Source of the DNA: Candidatus Nitrotoga sp. LAW
GTDB taxonomy: Bacteria > Pseudomonadota > Gammaproteobacteria > Burkholderiales > Gallionellaceae
Length of the DNA: 64,000 nucleotides
Direction: 5' to 3'
Assembly (NCBI GenBank): GCA_003402315.1
Contig: QFXI01000021.1
Coordinates: 186,001-250,000 of the forward strand
Shown here: piece after piece, positions 20,024 through 30,633 of the stretch
Numbering within the stretch: the stretch's first letter is position 1
How the letters are laid out: each line of letters starts with the position of its first letter
The notes under the pieces: model-generated
What the model saw: the letters and a program-made list of their open reading frames with translations, nothing else
Told to the model about the DNA's origin: nothing
The model's database searches: none
Program-made: the position numbers and the translations under genes

Positions 20024-22915
20024 TCAAAGAGACACGTATTTGGCGCTGCCCGGCATGGGCATGACTGCAGAATGCTCTGCATTGAACAGATAGCTCATAT
20101 GTTGCTTGGTGAGCAGGTTAAGCGGGGGTGGTAACCGATCATCGTTACGTCCTTGCAGCGGGCTACGGGACATGCCGCTTACCCCAATAATCCCGCAAAT
20201 TTTATCGGCTATATCCAATTGTACTGGAGTCATTTCATCATTACGATGTGCCGAGTACCGGGTTTCACCACTTAAATACATATCAATCTCGTTGGCAAGA
20301 GCAATCATCTCCACTTCGGCTTCAAAAACAGTGAATCGACCGACATCCATCACCACGGCCTGATGTTTCGACGATCTAATTCCCCTTAACGTATAACCCC
20401 TGACCAGTCGCTCCACCATGTTGCGCTCGCCGCCGAGTTTATTGCACACGTCATCACTCGCGGCCTGCTTGCCTTCCGGATGTGCAGGGCAATGGCTATA
20501 TGCCGCGTGCAGCAGCCCGGCCACCACGACTTCAATCCGAAAATCATAGCGCAGGAGCACGCTGGCGGTACCTGATAGATGGTTAATAAATGGCCGTCCA
20601 CACGAGCGATATCCACCGGTTACGAGTGCCTGTGCAATGAAATAGGCATTTCCTAACAAGGCAATCTCATCGGGTTGATAACCGCGCTCCATGGCCATAT
20701 CCAACAAGCCTGAACGGGTCTGCTGCAGCTCCTCCTTGCGCATGGCAGTGTTCCAGTCCGGGCGCGGAGGGATATTTGCCCTGAGCGGATCGATGCGGCC
20801 AACATGCTTGCTCAGAAAAGTACGTAATACGCCAAAGGAACGCTGATCGTTGCAAACGCCCCATTTTTTTGCAAAATGCAGAATGCATTGTTCGCCTGCT
20901 TCACGCGACCAGCGCAACCTGAAAATGGAAAGATCCCCTAGCAGAAAATCGGCGAAAGCAATGTAGTTCACACGCGATGCAGGTTCCATGTAAGTAGAGT
21001 AACCCAGCCGCTTAGCTGCAAGTGAAACATCGACATGATCGTTGACAGAAATGATTTCGTCGTCGAGCAGGCCATGCTCCAGCAGAAGCTGTGTACGAAC
21101 CAGCATGCAGTGGTATTCAACAAAATCCCAGGGCTTCCTGAAAAGCTGTTCGGGTACATCCTCTGGCCGGCGATTGATGAGCAGATGCTCCAATTCCATG
21201 ACAAGCCCATCACTGCCGACGTCATGGTAAAAATTAATCCTGCCGCCCGCCATGTGAATTTTTGGAACAGATTTGCCGTCGCTCCAGAGGTACAAAGGCC
21301 CCACAATACCGGCACCCGTCTCATCAGCGCAAGCGACTAACTTCTCAAGCCAGCCCGTTTCAACCTGAACATCGTTGTCGATGAATACGGTGTATTCAGA
21401 CGATATGCGATCCAGAACTTTTGTTCTGGCTTGATTGGGCCAAAGGAACTCTTCGGCGTGCACCAATTCAATCCCGTATTGGCGAGCCAGAGTTTCAAGT
21501 TGCTCACGAATCCAGACTGGTGAATGGCAATCCACGAAAATGAGTCGGAAAATGGGAGGTGTATTGGACAGGATAGACTTCAAGGCTTGGATTGTCAGAC
21601 TGTAACGTTCCCGTATCGTCATGACGATCGTAACGCGAGAGTTGCGGTCAGCATTTGTCATGTAGGGTACTTGATTTGGCCGGATAGCTCCGCAACATTC
21701 TTTAACGCGGCGTCCACTGCCGCATGGGCATGGCGCCAATCGGCTAACGCCTGCAGCGGGCGGCTGGACGGGAAGTGTTGCTCGAGCAGCTACAGGCAGG
21801 CGTCGGGCGAGAGCATCGGCAACAGCCCGAAATGTCGGATTGATTCCCGCTTGCCGGGCAAATTCAAGTGCATCTTCGTATTTATGGGAGGCCTCTAGAA
21901 TGAGCGCCATGGTCATGCTAAATTCGCCGACTGATGGATTGATTTCGATTGCCCGTCGGGCCAATTTTTCTGCCGTGGCCAACTGTCCGTCGTGAAGGTC
22001 CAGGCGGGCGAGCCCGTGCAAGGCACTGGGGTCGTCGGGGTACGCTTCAAGCGTTTTGTCGAACAGGGCGCGGGAGAGTACAAAATTCCCGTCATGAAAG
22101 GCGCGAACTGCCTCCATGCACATCTCCGTAAGCCTGCGGGTGTGATAGGACAATGCATCAACCCATTTGGCGCGCAACAGATTTTCCGAACGTAGAGTGC
22201 GGGATATATCCCGGTTCGCTCCAGGACCCGTGCCCGAGGTACCCAAGTCGGGCCGATAGTTGAATCCCACCACCGGAACAAATACAAAATCGCAGTGCTC
22301 TGCAATTTGATGCAAAAAATCGCGATCCTCACAAATTTCAAATGTTTCATCAAAACGGCAGCCCAAATCAATGACTTTGCGGCGGATAATTGCTGCCTGC
22401 CAGTAAAACAACGGTCCGTAGTACATCATTGCGCGGTTAAACGGGCCACCGAACAATTTTGTGACGTTCCCATGCTCATCAAGCATTCTGGTTCGACCGT
22501 AAAGTAGCAGCGTTTCAGGATGTTCACGGGAGGCGCTCAGCATTGCCGAAAGGAAGTCAAAATCGTAAGTGTCGTCGTCATCCAGAAAGCAAAACCACTC
22601 ACCATGCACGGCTTGCAAGCCTTCGTTGGCGGCATGTGGTCGAGGCAATTGGCGATGGCCGTCGACGATTCGAATCGAATGACCAGTCTGCCACGCTACA
22701 GCCGGCAGTGTCGGGTGGTTTCCACCGGTTGCATCAACAACTATTACTTCAACGTTCGGATAATCCTGCCGTGCGATTGATTCCAGCGCAACGCGAAGTT
22801 CTGGTCGCCCCATACTGCGCACAATGACGGAGACAAGTGGTAGAGTTGACTGATTGCCAGGACATACTGTAAGTGTCTTTTGTGAAGAATGGGTAGAGGA
22901 AAAGGTATGGAACAT
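20024..22915 (-). CDS. Giant fusion: GT2 - TPR - SEC-C - GT2 - HD-like domain
   Basis: A 963-residue cytoplasmic protein with five recognisable parts. Residues 26-225 are a GT2 glycosyltransferase (VSVIVRSMGRPELR, FCFLDDDDTYDFD). Residues about 265-360 are TPR-like helices. A SEC-C zinc motif is at 396-409 (CPCGSGRRVKECCG). Residues 427-690 are a second GT2-like domain (VTIVMTIRERYSLT, TVFIDNDVQVETGWL). The C-terminal 200 residues are HD-like (INHLSGTASVLL, VAGLLHAAYSH) and recall DUF6817 from memory. The role may be processive or dual-specificity protein or polysaccharide glycosylation; this is inference. It is bracketed by two copies of a small mobile element. Confidence 0.75.
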   Translation of the reverse strand: MFHTFSSTHSSQKTLTVCPGNQSTLPLVSVIVRSMGRPELRVALESIARQDYPNVEVIVVDATGGNHPTLPAVAWQTGHSIRIVDGHRQLPRPHAANEGLQAVHGEWFCFLDDDDTYDFDFLSAMLSASREHPETLLLYGRTRMLDEHGNVTKLFGGPFNRAMMYYGPLFYWQAAIIRRKVIDLGCRFDETFEICEDRDFLHQIAEHCDFVFVPVVGFNYRPDLGTSGTGPGANRDISRTLRSENLLRAKWVDALSYHTRRLTEMCMEAVRAFHDGNFVLSRALFDKTLEAYPDDPSALHGLARLDLHDGQLATAEKLARRAIEINPSVGEFSMTMALILEASHKYEDALEFARQAGINPTFRAVADALARRLPVAARATLPVQPPAAGVSRLAPCPCGSGRRVKECCGAIRPNQVPYMTNADRNSRVTIVMTIRERYSLTIQALKSILSNTPPIFRLIFVDCHSPVWIREQLETLARQYGIELVHAEEFLWPNQARTKVLDRISSEYTVFIDNDVQVETGWLEKLVACADETGAGIVGPLYLWSDGKSVPKIHMAGGRINFYHDVGSDGLVMELEHLLINRRPEDVPEQLFRKPWDFVEYHCMLVRTQLLLEHGLLDDEIISVNDHVDVSLAAKRLGYSTYMEPASRVNYIAFADFLLGDLSIFRLRWSREAGEQCILHFAKKWGVCNDQRSFGVLRTFLSKHVGRIDPLRANIPPRPDWNTAMRKEELQQTRSGLLDMAMERGYQPDEIALLGNAYFIAQALVTGGYRSCGRPFINHLSGTASVLLRYDFRIEVVVAGLLHAAYSHCPAHPEGKQAASDDVCNKLGGERNMVERLVRGYTLRGIRSSKHQAVVMDVGRFTVFEAEVEMIALANEIDMYLSGETRYSAHRNDEMTPVQLDIADKICGIIGVSGMSRSPLQGRNDDRLPPPLNLLTKQHMSYLFNAEHSAVMPMPGSAKYVSL

Positions 22916-22941
22916 GAACTTAAATTTGCCAGGATAGTTAT

Positions 22942-23101
22942 GGGCACTTCTAAAAATTCAGATTTGCGAGCATCCCTTCGGGGATTGCCTGCTTAACCCG
23001 TCTCGTCACAATACGTTGTTGCTCACAAAAAATGTTTCCTTACATATCAACTATATGCTGCGTCAACATTTTTTATTCGCGCCTAGTCTTGTTTAGAACT
23101 C
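22942..23101. mobile_element. Second, right-truncated copy of the MITE-like element
   Basis: This 160-bp sequence matches 19784-19944 with about 13 differences and one single-base gap, in the same orientation. It keeps the left end (GGGCACTTCTAAAA, one mismatch) but stops at AGAACTC, exactly where the IS30 end begins at 23102. The IS30 insertion, or a deletion after it, removed the right terminal repeat, which is not found beyond the IS30 copy. Confidence 0.75.
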
Positions 23102-23713
23102 GGCGGATTCAACTTCGAAGTGCAACAGCTAATGTTGGTTTGGTGTAGCGCACTTCTATCTCAAATAATATTTCATGCAATGATCTAAAACCCAGCACTT
23201 TTCGTGGCCGGTGGTTGCGCCGTTCTACCGCCTACCACACTTGCTCCTCGGTAACGCCAGTCAACTCCATGCCTTTGGGAAAGTATTGCCGGAATAACCC
23301 ATTGTTGTTCTCGTTCTCCAGCCGATTGGCAGCCTGTTCCGGACTGAGGCCTCCCCGGATCAACCGCTCGACTTCCACCCAGCTCCCCGATGAGAATTGC
23401 TTGCCATTGATACAAGCTTGCCGGCGCTGGTCACGTAACGATTGCGCCTGTTTTGGCCGCCAGCTGCGTTGACCTTTGTTTTGCCTGAACTCCCGTAAAA
23501 TCGTCGACTTGTCCACGCCTATCTTTTGGGCAGTCCGAGTTTGATTCAAACCCGCTTGTTTTAATCCGTCAATCTGATATCGTTGCCCGCTGGTGAGCTG
23601 CTTATATTTCTTCATCTGTGCTCCTTATTGCTGGGTCGTTTAAATGGCTCCGATATTAACGCAGCTCGTCACCTAAATTCGCTTACAAAAGTCGCGCTTC
23701 AGAGCTGAATCCG
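23102..23713 (-). mobile_element. Internally deleted IS30-family insertion sequence
   Basis: An element of about 612 bp with both IS30-type ends: GGCGGATTCAACTTCGAAG at the left and, on the opposite strand at the right, CGGATTCAGCTCTGAAG. A complete member would be about 1.0-1.1 kb. It contains only a shortened transposase gene. Both end types are found again at 46337-46412. It interrupts or abuts the second copy of the MITE-like element. Confidence 0.8.
23109..23615 (-). pseudogene. IS30 transposase with catalytic core deleted and an in-frame stop
   Basis: The frame starts MKKYKQLTSGQRYQIDGLK with the IS30 helix-turn-helix (STILREFRQNK) and continues to GLSPEQAANRLE. It then jumps directly to the C-terminal motif LFRQYFPKGMELTG; the DDE catalytic domain, about 150 residues, is missing without loss of frame. 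A TAG at 23232-23234 follows VW, where relatives have Gln. Reading through it gives 40 further residues in frame (NHRPRKVLGFRSLHEILF), the normal C-terminus, ending inside the left terminal repeat. Not functional as a transposase; the N-terminal DNA-binding half could still be made. Confidence 0.85.
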
Positions 23714-23810
23714 ATCTTTATAAAACTTTCATACAGGATAAATACGAATAGAGCACCTTAACACGCAGTGGACAGCTTGGGCGCCGAAGCTATTTTTCAG
23801 CAAAGCGGGA

Positions 23811-24335
23811 TTAGATAATGCTCACCAACGAGTTCCGATAGCGATTAAGATTTTCCACATAACGCGCAGCATTAGTATGCAGGGCTGCGATTTCTTCTTC
23901 TCTCAAGCTGCGCAACACCTTACCGGGCGAACCTACTACCAGCGAATTATCCGGAATTACTTTGCCTTCGGTAATCAGCGTGTTCGCCCCTATCAGGCAG
24001 TTGCGCCCAATTACAGCGTGATTCAGAATAGTGCTGTGAATACCAATCAGACTGCCATCGCCGATGATGCAGCCATGGAGCATCACCAAATGACCGACAG
24101 TGACATTATTGCCTATAGTGAGCGGTGCGCCGGGATCAGTGTGCAGCACTGAGCCATCCTGAATATTGCTGTTTTCACCGATGTGGATAGGTTCATTATC
24201 ACCACGTATCACCGCATTGAACCAGACGCTGACATTATTTTCGAGAATGACCGAGCCGATGACACTGGCATTGGGCGCGATGAAATGCTGTTGTCCGCGT
24301 AATTCCGGCGTGCGGTCTGACAGGGTGTAAAGCAT
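23811..24335 (-). CDS. Gamma-class carbonic anhydrase-like protein
   Basis: A left-handed beta-helix hexapeptide-repeat protein of 174 residues, probably a trimer with a metal at the subunit interface. The three expected histidine ligands are present at 65, 82 and 87 ([13 protein letters not shown]), and the [14 protein letters not shown] segment is typical of the YrdA/PaaY group. Activity as a carbonic anhydrase is plausible but many relatives are untested. It starts three bases after the stop of the upstream GlcG-type gene and ends the long coupled operon. Confidence 0.87.
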   Translation of the reverse strand: MLYTLSDRTPELRGQQHFIAPNASVIGSVILENNVSVWFNAVIRGDNEPIHIGENSNIQDGSVLHTDPGAPLTIGNNVTVGHLVMLHGCIIGDGSLIGIHSTILNHAVIGRNCLIGANTLITEGKVIPDNSLVVGSPGKVLRSLREEEIAALHTNAARYVENLNRYRNSLVSII

Positions 24336-24338
24336 AAA

Positions 24339-26207
<1,869 letters not shown>

Positions 26208-26211
<4 letters not shown>

Positions 26212-26396
26212 CGGAGCCGTTCGATTTCTTCCGGGGTAAGTTTACGCGCCTCATCTGCCAGCATCACGGGAATATCATCCTGTATGGGGAATGCCAGACG
26301 ATCCGCCTTACAAATTAATTCCTGTTCGGTTTTACGGTAAATCAACGGAGATTTGCACAGTGGGCAAACCAAGATTTCAAGCAGTTTAGCGTCCAT
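26208..26396 (-). CDS. Trm112-family small zinc-ribbon-like protein
   Basis: A 62-residue protein of the YcaR/Trm112 type. [16 protein letters not shown] holds a CxxC pair, and [17 protein letters not shown] is the family C-terminus; the second CxxC of eukaryotic Trm112 is absent, as usual for bacterial members. It overlaps lpxK by 11 bases and kdsB by four, the standard betaproteobacterial arrangement. Role unknown in bacteria; partners of methyltransferases in other domains. Confidence 0.9.
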
Positions 26397-27369
26397 CAGG
26401 AGTAAGCCTTTCTAGGATTTGTTGGGTAAGCAAAGAATCTAACTGCGCATCCACGCGCAGCACCCAGCATTTTTCGTTGGCGAATGTCGTGCATTTTACC
26501 GCATCTTTTTCCGTCATGAGTATTGCGTCTGCATCAGTGTAGTCCAGATCAGCAGGTATGAAGCGATGATGATCGGGGAAAGGATGGGCTTTTACCCTCA
26601 ACCCAAGACGGTTCAGATGCGCGAAAAAGCGCTGCGGGTGGCCGATCCCGGCAATGGCGTGCATATGTTGACCGTTAAAATCGGCAATTTGGGCTATGGT
26701 ATTCGGATTGAGCAGGTTGTAAAAACTCTCACCATGTAATTGCATACTGTGTTGGCCTGTGGCGACCATTCCCCCGTTAATAACTACAGCATCCACCTCA
26801 GCCAGGCGTGAAAGTGGTTCGCGCAACGGACCGGCCGGGAGCAGGAAGCCATTGCCAAAGCGACGTACACCATCTATTACCACGATTTCGAAATCGCGCT
26901 GCAAACGGTAATGTTGCAGGCCGTCATCACTAAGCACAATATCGCATTCGGGATGGGCCCGTAACAACGCGCGTGCCGCGCCAACGCGGTCACGCCCGAT
27001 CCACACTGGGCACAGCTTGCGTTGTGCCATCAGCACTGCTTCATCGCCCGCCTCATCGGGACTGCTTGACGCATACACGGCCTGCGGGGATAGGGTGGTA
27101 CCACCATAGCCACGGCTGATGATGCCGGGATGCCAGCCGTTATCAATTAATTGCTGCGCCAGCCATAGTGTAAGCGGTGTTTTGCCGCTGCCACCAACGG
27201 TAATATTGCCCACTATGATGATAGGTATCGGCAACTTTACGCTAGTTAAAATTCCGCTACGGTAAAGCGCACGTCGGGTTGCCGCCAGCATGCGGAATAT
27301 AAAACTGACAGGCAACAGGATGAGGTGTAGCGGAGTAGTGCGATACCAGTGTTGCTCTAGCCACTGCAT
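26386..27369 (-). CDS. lpxK: Tetraacyldisaccharide 4'-kinase
   Basis: Phosphorylates the lipid A precursor at the inner membrane. The 327-residue protein has an N-terminal membrane helix, the Walker [18 protein letters not shown] at about 53-69, GIISRGYGG, and [11 protein letters not shown] with the catalytic aspartates. The C-terminal half keeps [12 protein letters not shown] and FPDHHRF. It sits between exbD and the Trm112-like gene in one operon. Confidence 0.94.
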   Translation of the reverse strand: MQWLEQHWYRTTPLHLILLPVSFIFRMLAATRRALYRSGILTSVKLPIPIIIVGNITVGGSGKTPLTLWLAQQLIDNGWHPGIISRGYGGTTLSPQAVYASSSPDEAGDEAVLMAQRKLCPVWIGRDRVGAARALLRAHPECDIVLSDDGLQHYRLQRDFEIVVIDGVRRFGNGFLLPAGPLREPLSRLAEVDAVVINGGMVATGQHSMQLHGESFYNLLNPNTIAQIADFNGQHMHAIAGIGHPQRFFAHLNRLGLRVKAHPFPDHHRFIPADLDYTDADAILMTEKDAVKCTTFANEKCWVLRVDAQLDSLLTQQILERLTPDGR

Positions 27370-27389
27370 TGCCTTAGCCTGACCGCCCG

Positions 27390-27803
27390 TTATTTTCGGC
27401 TGGTGGTGAAGGTGATGCGGCCATAACCAGCGAGACGCGCTGCTTCCATAATGTTAATTACGGCTTGGTGTGGCGCCTTGGCATCAGCGTTGATGACAAT
27501 GGTTGGGTCTTTTTGCTCGCCTGCGGCAGTACGCAACGCTTGCGACATATTCTGTACATTATTGAATGTCGTGGCCGCATTGTTGATGGCGTAGTGCTCC
27601 GAAGCATCGACGGACACATTGATTTGTTTTGCTTGAGGAGTCGTTTCATCGCCACTGGCCTGCGGCAAATTAATCTGTAATTCAGAAAATTTGGCATAGG
27701 TGGTCGACACCATTAGAAAAATTATGATTACCAGGAATATATCGATCATTGGAATCAGGTTGATTTCTGGTTCCTCACGCATACGGCCGCGTTGAAAGTT
27801 CAT
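27390..27803 (-). CDS. exbD: ExbD/TolR-family protein
   Basis: Proton-channel partner of the ExbB-like protein encoded four bases upstream. It is 137 residues: a short cytoplasmic end, one membrane helix (NLIPMIDIFLVIIIFLMVST, with the essential Asp in PMID), and a periplasmic domain. In betaproteobacteria this pair often precedes lpxK. There is no tonB gene here, so it may serve the TonB encoded at 56 kb or a Tol-like function. Confidence 0.88.
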   Translation of the reverse strand: MNFQRGRMREEPEINLIPMIDIFLVIIIFLMVSTTYAKFSELQINLPQASGDETTPQAKQINVSVDASEHYAINNAATTFNNVQNMSQALRTAAGEQKDPTIVINADAKAPHQAVINIMEAARLAGYGRITFTTSRK

Positions 27804-27806
27804 GGT

Positions 27807-28415
27807 TTAACCTCGGCGTGCGCCATGTATAATTTCAATCAACTTGATTGCTTGCTGTTCCATTTCGATAGTCAGGCCATCTACCTTGGCGCGGAAATGA
27901 CGATAGAAAATCATACTGGGAATAGCCACCATCAGACCGAATGCTGTGTTATACAAGGCTATCGAAATACCATGGGCAAGTGCAGCAGGGGCGTTTTCTG
28001 TAGTATTTTGTGCGCCGAAAATTTCAATCATTCCCACCATCGTGCCGAACAGGCCTAACAGCGGACTTATTGAAGCGATTGTGCCTAAGGTGGTAAGGAA
28101 GCGTTCAAGTTCGTGTGCGGCAGCGCGCCCTGCTTCCTCGACAGATTCTTTCATCACTGTGGATGGGCTTTTAATATTCTTAAGGCCAGCGGCGAAAATA
28201 CGACCGAGCGGGGATTCCGCTTCTAAACGGGAAAGCATGGCATCGCTGACCCCACGCTGTTTAAGTTCCTGAACCACTTCATTGAATAGCTCTGCGGGTG
28301 CAATTTTTTTGCTGCGCAAGGTCATCAAACGTTCCGCAATTAACGCAACGGCAATTACAGATGCAATTATCAGAAACCAAATCGGCCAACCAGCCGCTTC
28401 TACAAGAACGAACAC
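27807..28415 (-). CDS. exbB: ExbB/TolQ/MotA-family proton channel protein
   Basis: Inner-membrane protein of 202 residues with three hydrophobic segments, near 8-25, 105-130 and 150-170. The conserved stretch LTTLGTIASISPLLGLFGTMVGMIEIF is diagnostic. It forms a pentameric channel with ExbD and converts the proton gradient into movement. First gene of the operon running to the gamma carbonic anhydrase. Its promoter lies in 28416-28572, divergent from xseA. Confidence 0.9.
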   Translation of the reverse strand: MFVLVEAAGWPIWFLIIASVIAVALIAERLMTLRSKKIAPAELFNEVVQELKQRGVSDAMLSRLEAESPLGRIFAAGLKNIKSPSTVMKESVEEAGRAAAHELERFLTTLGTIASISPLLGLFGTMVGMIEIFGAQNTTENAPAALAHGISIALYNTAFGLMVAIPSMIFYRHFRAKVDGLTIEMEQQAIKLIEIIHGARRG

Positions 28416-28572
28416 TGAATTTCTCCAAATATGCTTAAATTAATAAAGCGGAACTGTATCTGGTCGCACTTGTTTGAGCAAGATTTCTCCAGTTACTTTC
28501 ACCCGAATACCCTTTAAGTTTATATCATGATTATTTTAAGATGCTTAACAGCATCATTGAAGTGAAGGAGCT

Positions 28573-28617
28573 ATGATGTTTAATTCATGCACAAAAATTG
28601 TGGCTTACTATTAAAGA
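28573..28617 (+). other. Possible 14-codon leader reading frame before xseA
   Basis: GAAGGAG at about 28563-28569 is the best ribosome binding site in the region. It precedes ATGATG at 28573, which opens a frame of 14 codons (MMFNSCTKIVAYY) ending at 28617. XseA itself begins at 28626 (or 28587 with an extension) without a strong site. The short frame may couple ribosomes into xseA or may be chance. Confidence 0.35.
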
Positions 28618-28625
28618 ACATCAAT

Positions 28626-30005
28626 ATGGCTTTTAAATTAATTGAAGATAAAAAAAATCATATCTTCAGTGTGCAAGAACTCAACATGGCAGCCAAGCAG
28701 ATATTGGAAAGTAGTTTGCCACTGCTATGGGTGCGCGGTGAGATTTCCAATTTTGTCTGCGCTACTTCCAAACATTGGTATTTTTCCCTAAAAGATGGGC
28801 AGGCGCAGGTGCGCTGCGTAATGTTCCGCCACAAAAGTCAATACCTTGACTGGCTACCAAAAAATGGCATGCAAGTGGAGGTATTGGCTCTGGCCACATT
28901 GTATGAAGCTCGTGGCGAATTTCAATTGACGCTGGAGCAGATGCGACCAGCGGGGTTGGGTGCGCTGTATGATGCATTCGAGCGCCTCAAACGCAAACTA
29001 GAAACCGAGGGGTTATTCGATGCTGCGCGAAAACGGCCACTGCCGTTCTTCCCTGCACAAATTGGCATTATCACCTCACCGCAGGCAGCAGCGTTACGCG
29101 ATGTGTTGATTACCTTAGCTAAGCGTATGCCAAGCATTTCTATCGTGCTGTATCCCACACCGGTACAGGGGGAGGAAGCGGCGCAAAAGATCGCTCAAGC
29201 CATTCAATTGGCTAATGAGCGCGCGGAATGCGACGTGCTGATGTTATGTCGCGGTGGTGGCAGCATCGAAGATCTATGGGCGTTTAACGAAGAAATAGTG
29301 GCGCGTGCCATCTTTGCCAGCCGCATTCTGATGGTGAGCGGCATTGGACACGAAACTGATTTTACCATCACTGATTTTGTTGTTGATCAGCGTGCTGCTA
29401 CACCCACTGCGGCCGCGCAACTGGTTGTACCGGAGCGGCAAGAGTTATTACAACGCGTATATCATTTGGCACAGCGATTAGCACGCGGCAAACAACGTCA
29501 ATTCGAACATGTAATGCAGCAGCTCGACTACTTACAGCGTCGCTTGGTGCATCCCGCACAGCGAATGCAGCAACAAACTCAACACCTTAACCATCTGCAG
29601 CAACGCTTACAGACCGTGTTAACCTATACTTTGCAACGCCAACAATGGCATTGGCAGTCGTTACAGCAGCGTTTACGCGCGGCATGTCCAAATATTGAAC
29701 AGCTTGGCGCACGACAGATGGCTTTAACTCACCACTTGCAGGGAATTATGCAACACACACTGGAACGCTTCAATGCCCACCTAGGCGTCTTACAACAACA
29801 TCTCGACCATCTCGATCCGCAACAGGTGCTGGCGCGCGGCTACAGTATGGTACGTGATGCACACGGTACCATTATTTTGGACAGCGCTACTTTGCCTGTA
29901 GGCGCACGCCTCGATATCACCTTCGCGCATGGTTGGGCACATGTAGAATTAACAAAAAAGGGAGAGTCTTTACCCAATCTGGACATAGGTGAGAACAAAA
30001 GATAG
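28626..30005 (+). CDS. xseA: Exodeoxyribonuclease VII large subunit
   Basis: Large subunit of the ATP-independent single-strand exonuclease, 459 residues. The N-terminal OB domain (IFSVQELNMAAKQIL, WVRGEISNFVCATSKHWYFSLKD) binds DNA. The catalytic domain has the CRGGGSIEDLWAFNEE signature and ASRILMVSGIGHETDFTI. A long glutamine-rich coiled coil spans about 285-410 and LARGYSMV marks the C-terminal end. Start chosen at MAFKLIEDKK; an ATG 13 codons upstream at 28587 is possible. No xseB is seen in the window. Confidence 0.93.
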   Translation: MAFKLIEDKKNHIFSVQELNMAAKQILESSLPLLWVRGEISNFVCATSKHWYFSLKDGQAQVRCVMFRHKSQYLDWLPKNGMQVEVLALATLYEARGEFQLTLEQMRPAGLGALYDAFERLKRKLETEGLFDAARKRPLPFFPAQIGIITSPQAAALRDVLITLAKRMPSISIVLYPTPVQGEEAAQKIAQAIQLANERAECDVLMLCRGGGSIEDLWAFNEEIVARAIFASRILMVSGIGHETDFTITDFVVDQRAATPTAAAQLVVPERQELLQRVYHLAQRLARGKQRQFEHVMQQLDYLQRRLVHPAQRMQQQTQHLNHLQQRLQTVLTYTLQRQQWHWQSLQQRLRAACPNIEQLGARQMALTHHLQGIMQHTLERFNAHLGVLQQHLDHLDPQQVLARGYSMVRDAHGTIILDSATLPVGARLDITFAHGWAHVELTKKGESLPNLDIGENKR

Positions 30006-30156
30006 GAATGCTGAATTGTCGTAACTCAGGGGATTTAACGTTAGAGAAAGCGGGTATCGTTATTTCGCCAACCTGATGAAACAACCGCAGGTTGATCAAG
30101 GAGAGGGTTTTAGAGTATAATTGCACTTCTTTTGTAAACTAGTTGGAGAAATAGCT

Positions 30157-30393
30157 ATGGCTCGCGTCTGTCAAGTAACGGGGAAACGCCCGATGGTGGG
30201 AAACAATGTATCTCACGCCAATAATAAAACAAAGCGTCGTTTCCTGCCAAACTTGCAACGTCGCCGCTTGTGGGTTGAAACTGAAAATCGCTGGGTATCC
30301 TTGCGCCTGACAAATGCCGGGTTACGTACCATTGACAAAAATGGTATCGATGCGGTGTTGTTTGAAATGCGCGCACGCGGCGAAAACGTTTAA
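30157..30393 (+). CDS. rpmB: 50S ribosomal protein L28
   Basis: A 78-residue ribosomal protein, complete: [29 protein letters not shown] begins like other L28 proteins, with no zinc-type CxxC pairs. GGAGAAATAGCT precedes the ATG. The operon continues 13 bases later with rpmG. The frame extends 12 codons further upstream but the family start is clear. Confidence 0.96.
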   Translation: MARVCQVTGKRPMVGNNVSHANNKTKRRFLPNLQRRRLWVETENRWVSLRLTNAGLRTIDKNGIDAVLFEMRARGENV

Positions 30394-30406
30394 GGAGTAA
30401 CAAAAA

Positions 30407-30562
30407 ATGCGTGAAAAAATCAAACTTGAATCCAGCGCTGGCACTGGTCATTTCTATACAACGGACAAAAATAAGCGTACTACGCCGGAAAAGCTTGAGA
30501 TCAAGAAGTTTGATCCAGTGGTGCGCAAACATGTGATGTACAAAGAAACCAAGCTAAAGTAA
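30407..30562 (+). CDS. rpmG: 50S ribosomal protein L33
   Basis: A 51-residue protein starting [19 protein letters not shown] and ending VMYKETKLK, the standard L33 form. It lacks the zinc-binding cysteines found in some versions, matching the zinc-free L28 beside it. TAAGGAG overlaps the rpmB stop and serves as ribosome binding site. A strong terminator follows 28 bases after the stop. Confidence 0.96.
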   Translation: MREKIKLESSAGTGHFYTTDKNKRTTPEKLEIKKFDPVVRKHVMYKETKLK

Positions 30563-30590
30563 GCCCTTCTCTTTGGTTCACAAACGCATG

Positions 30591-30616
30591 AAAAAACCCG
30601 CTTAAGCGGGTTTTTT
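30591..30616. terminator. Symmetrical bidirectional terminator after rpmG
   Basis: A 26-bp perfect palindrome: six A, CCCGC, TTAA, GCGGG, six T. It will end transcription from rpmB-rpmG on the + strand, and equally from the desaturase gene on the - strand, whose stop is 18 bases away. Confidence 0.92.
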
Positions 30617-30633
30617 GTTTAGGTTAACAAATA

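Noticed and set aside
23185-23415. Separate small minus-strand gene inside the IS30 copy
   Set aside because: It is an out-of-frame reading of the transposase remnant.
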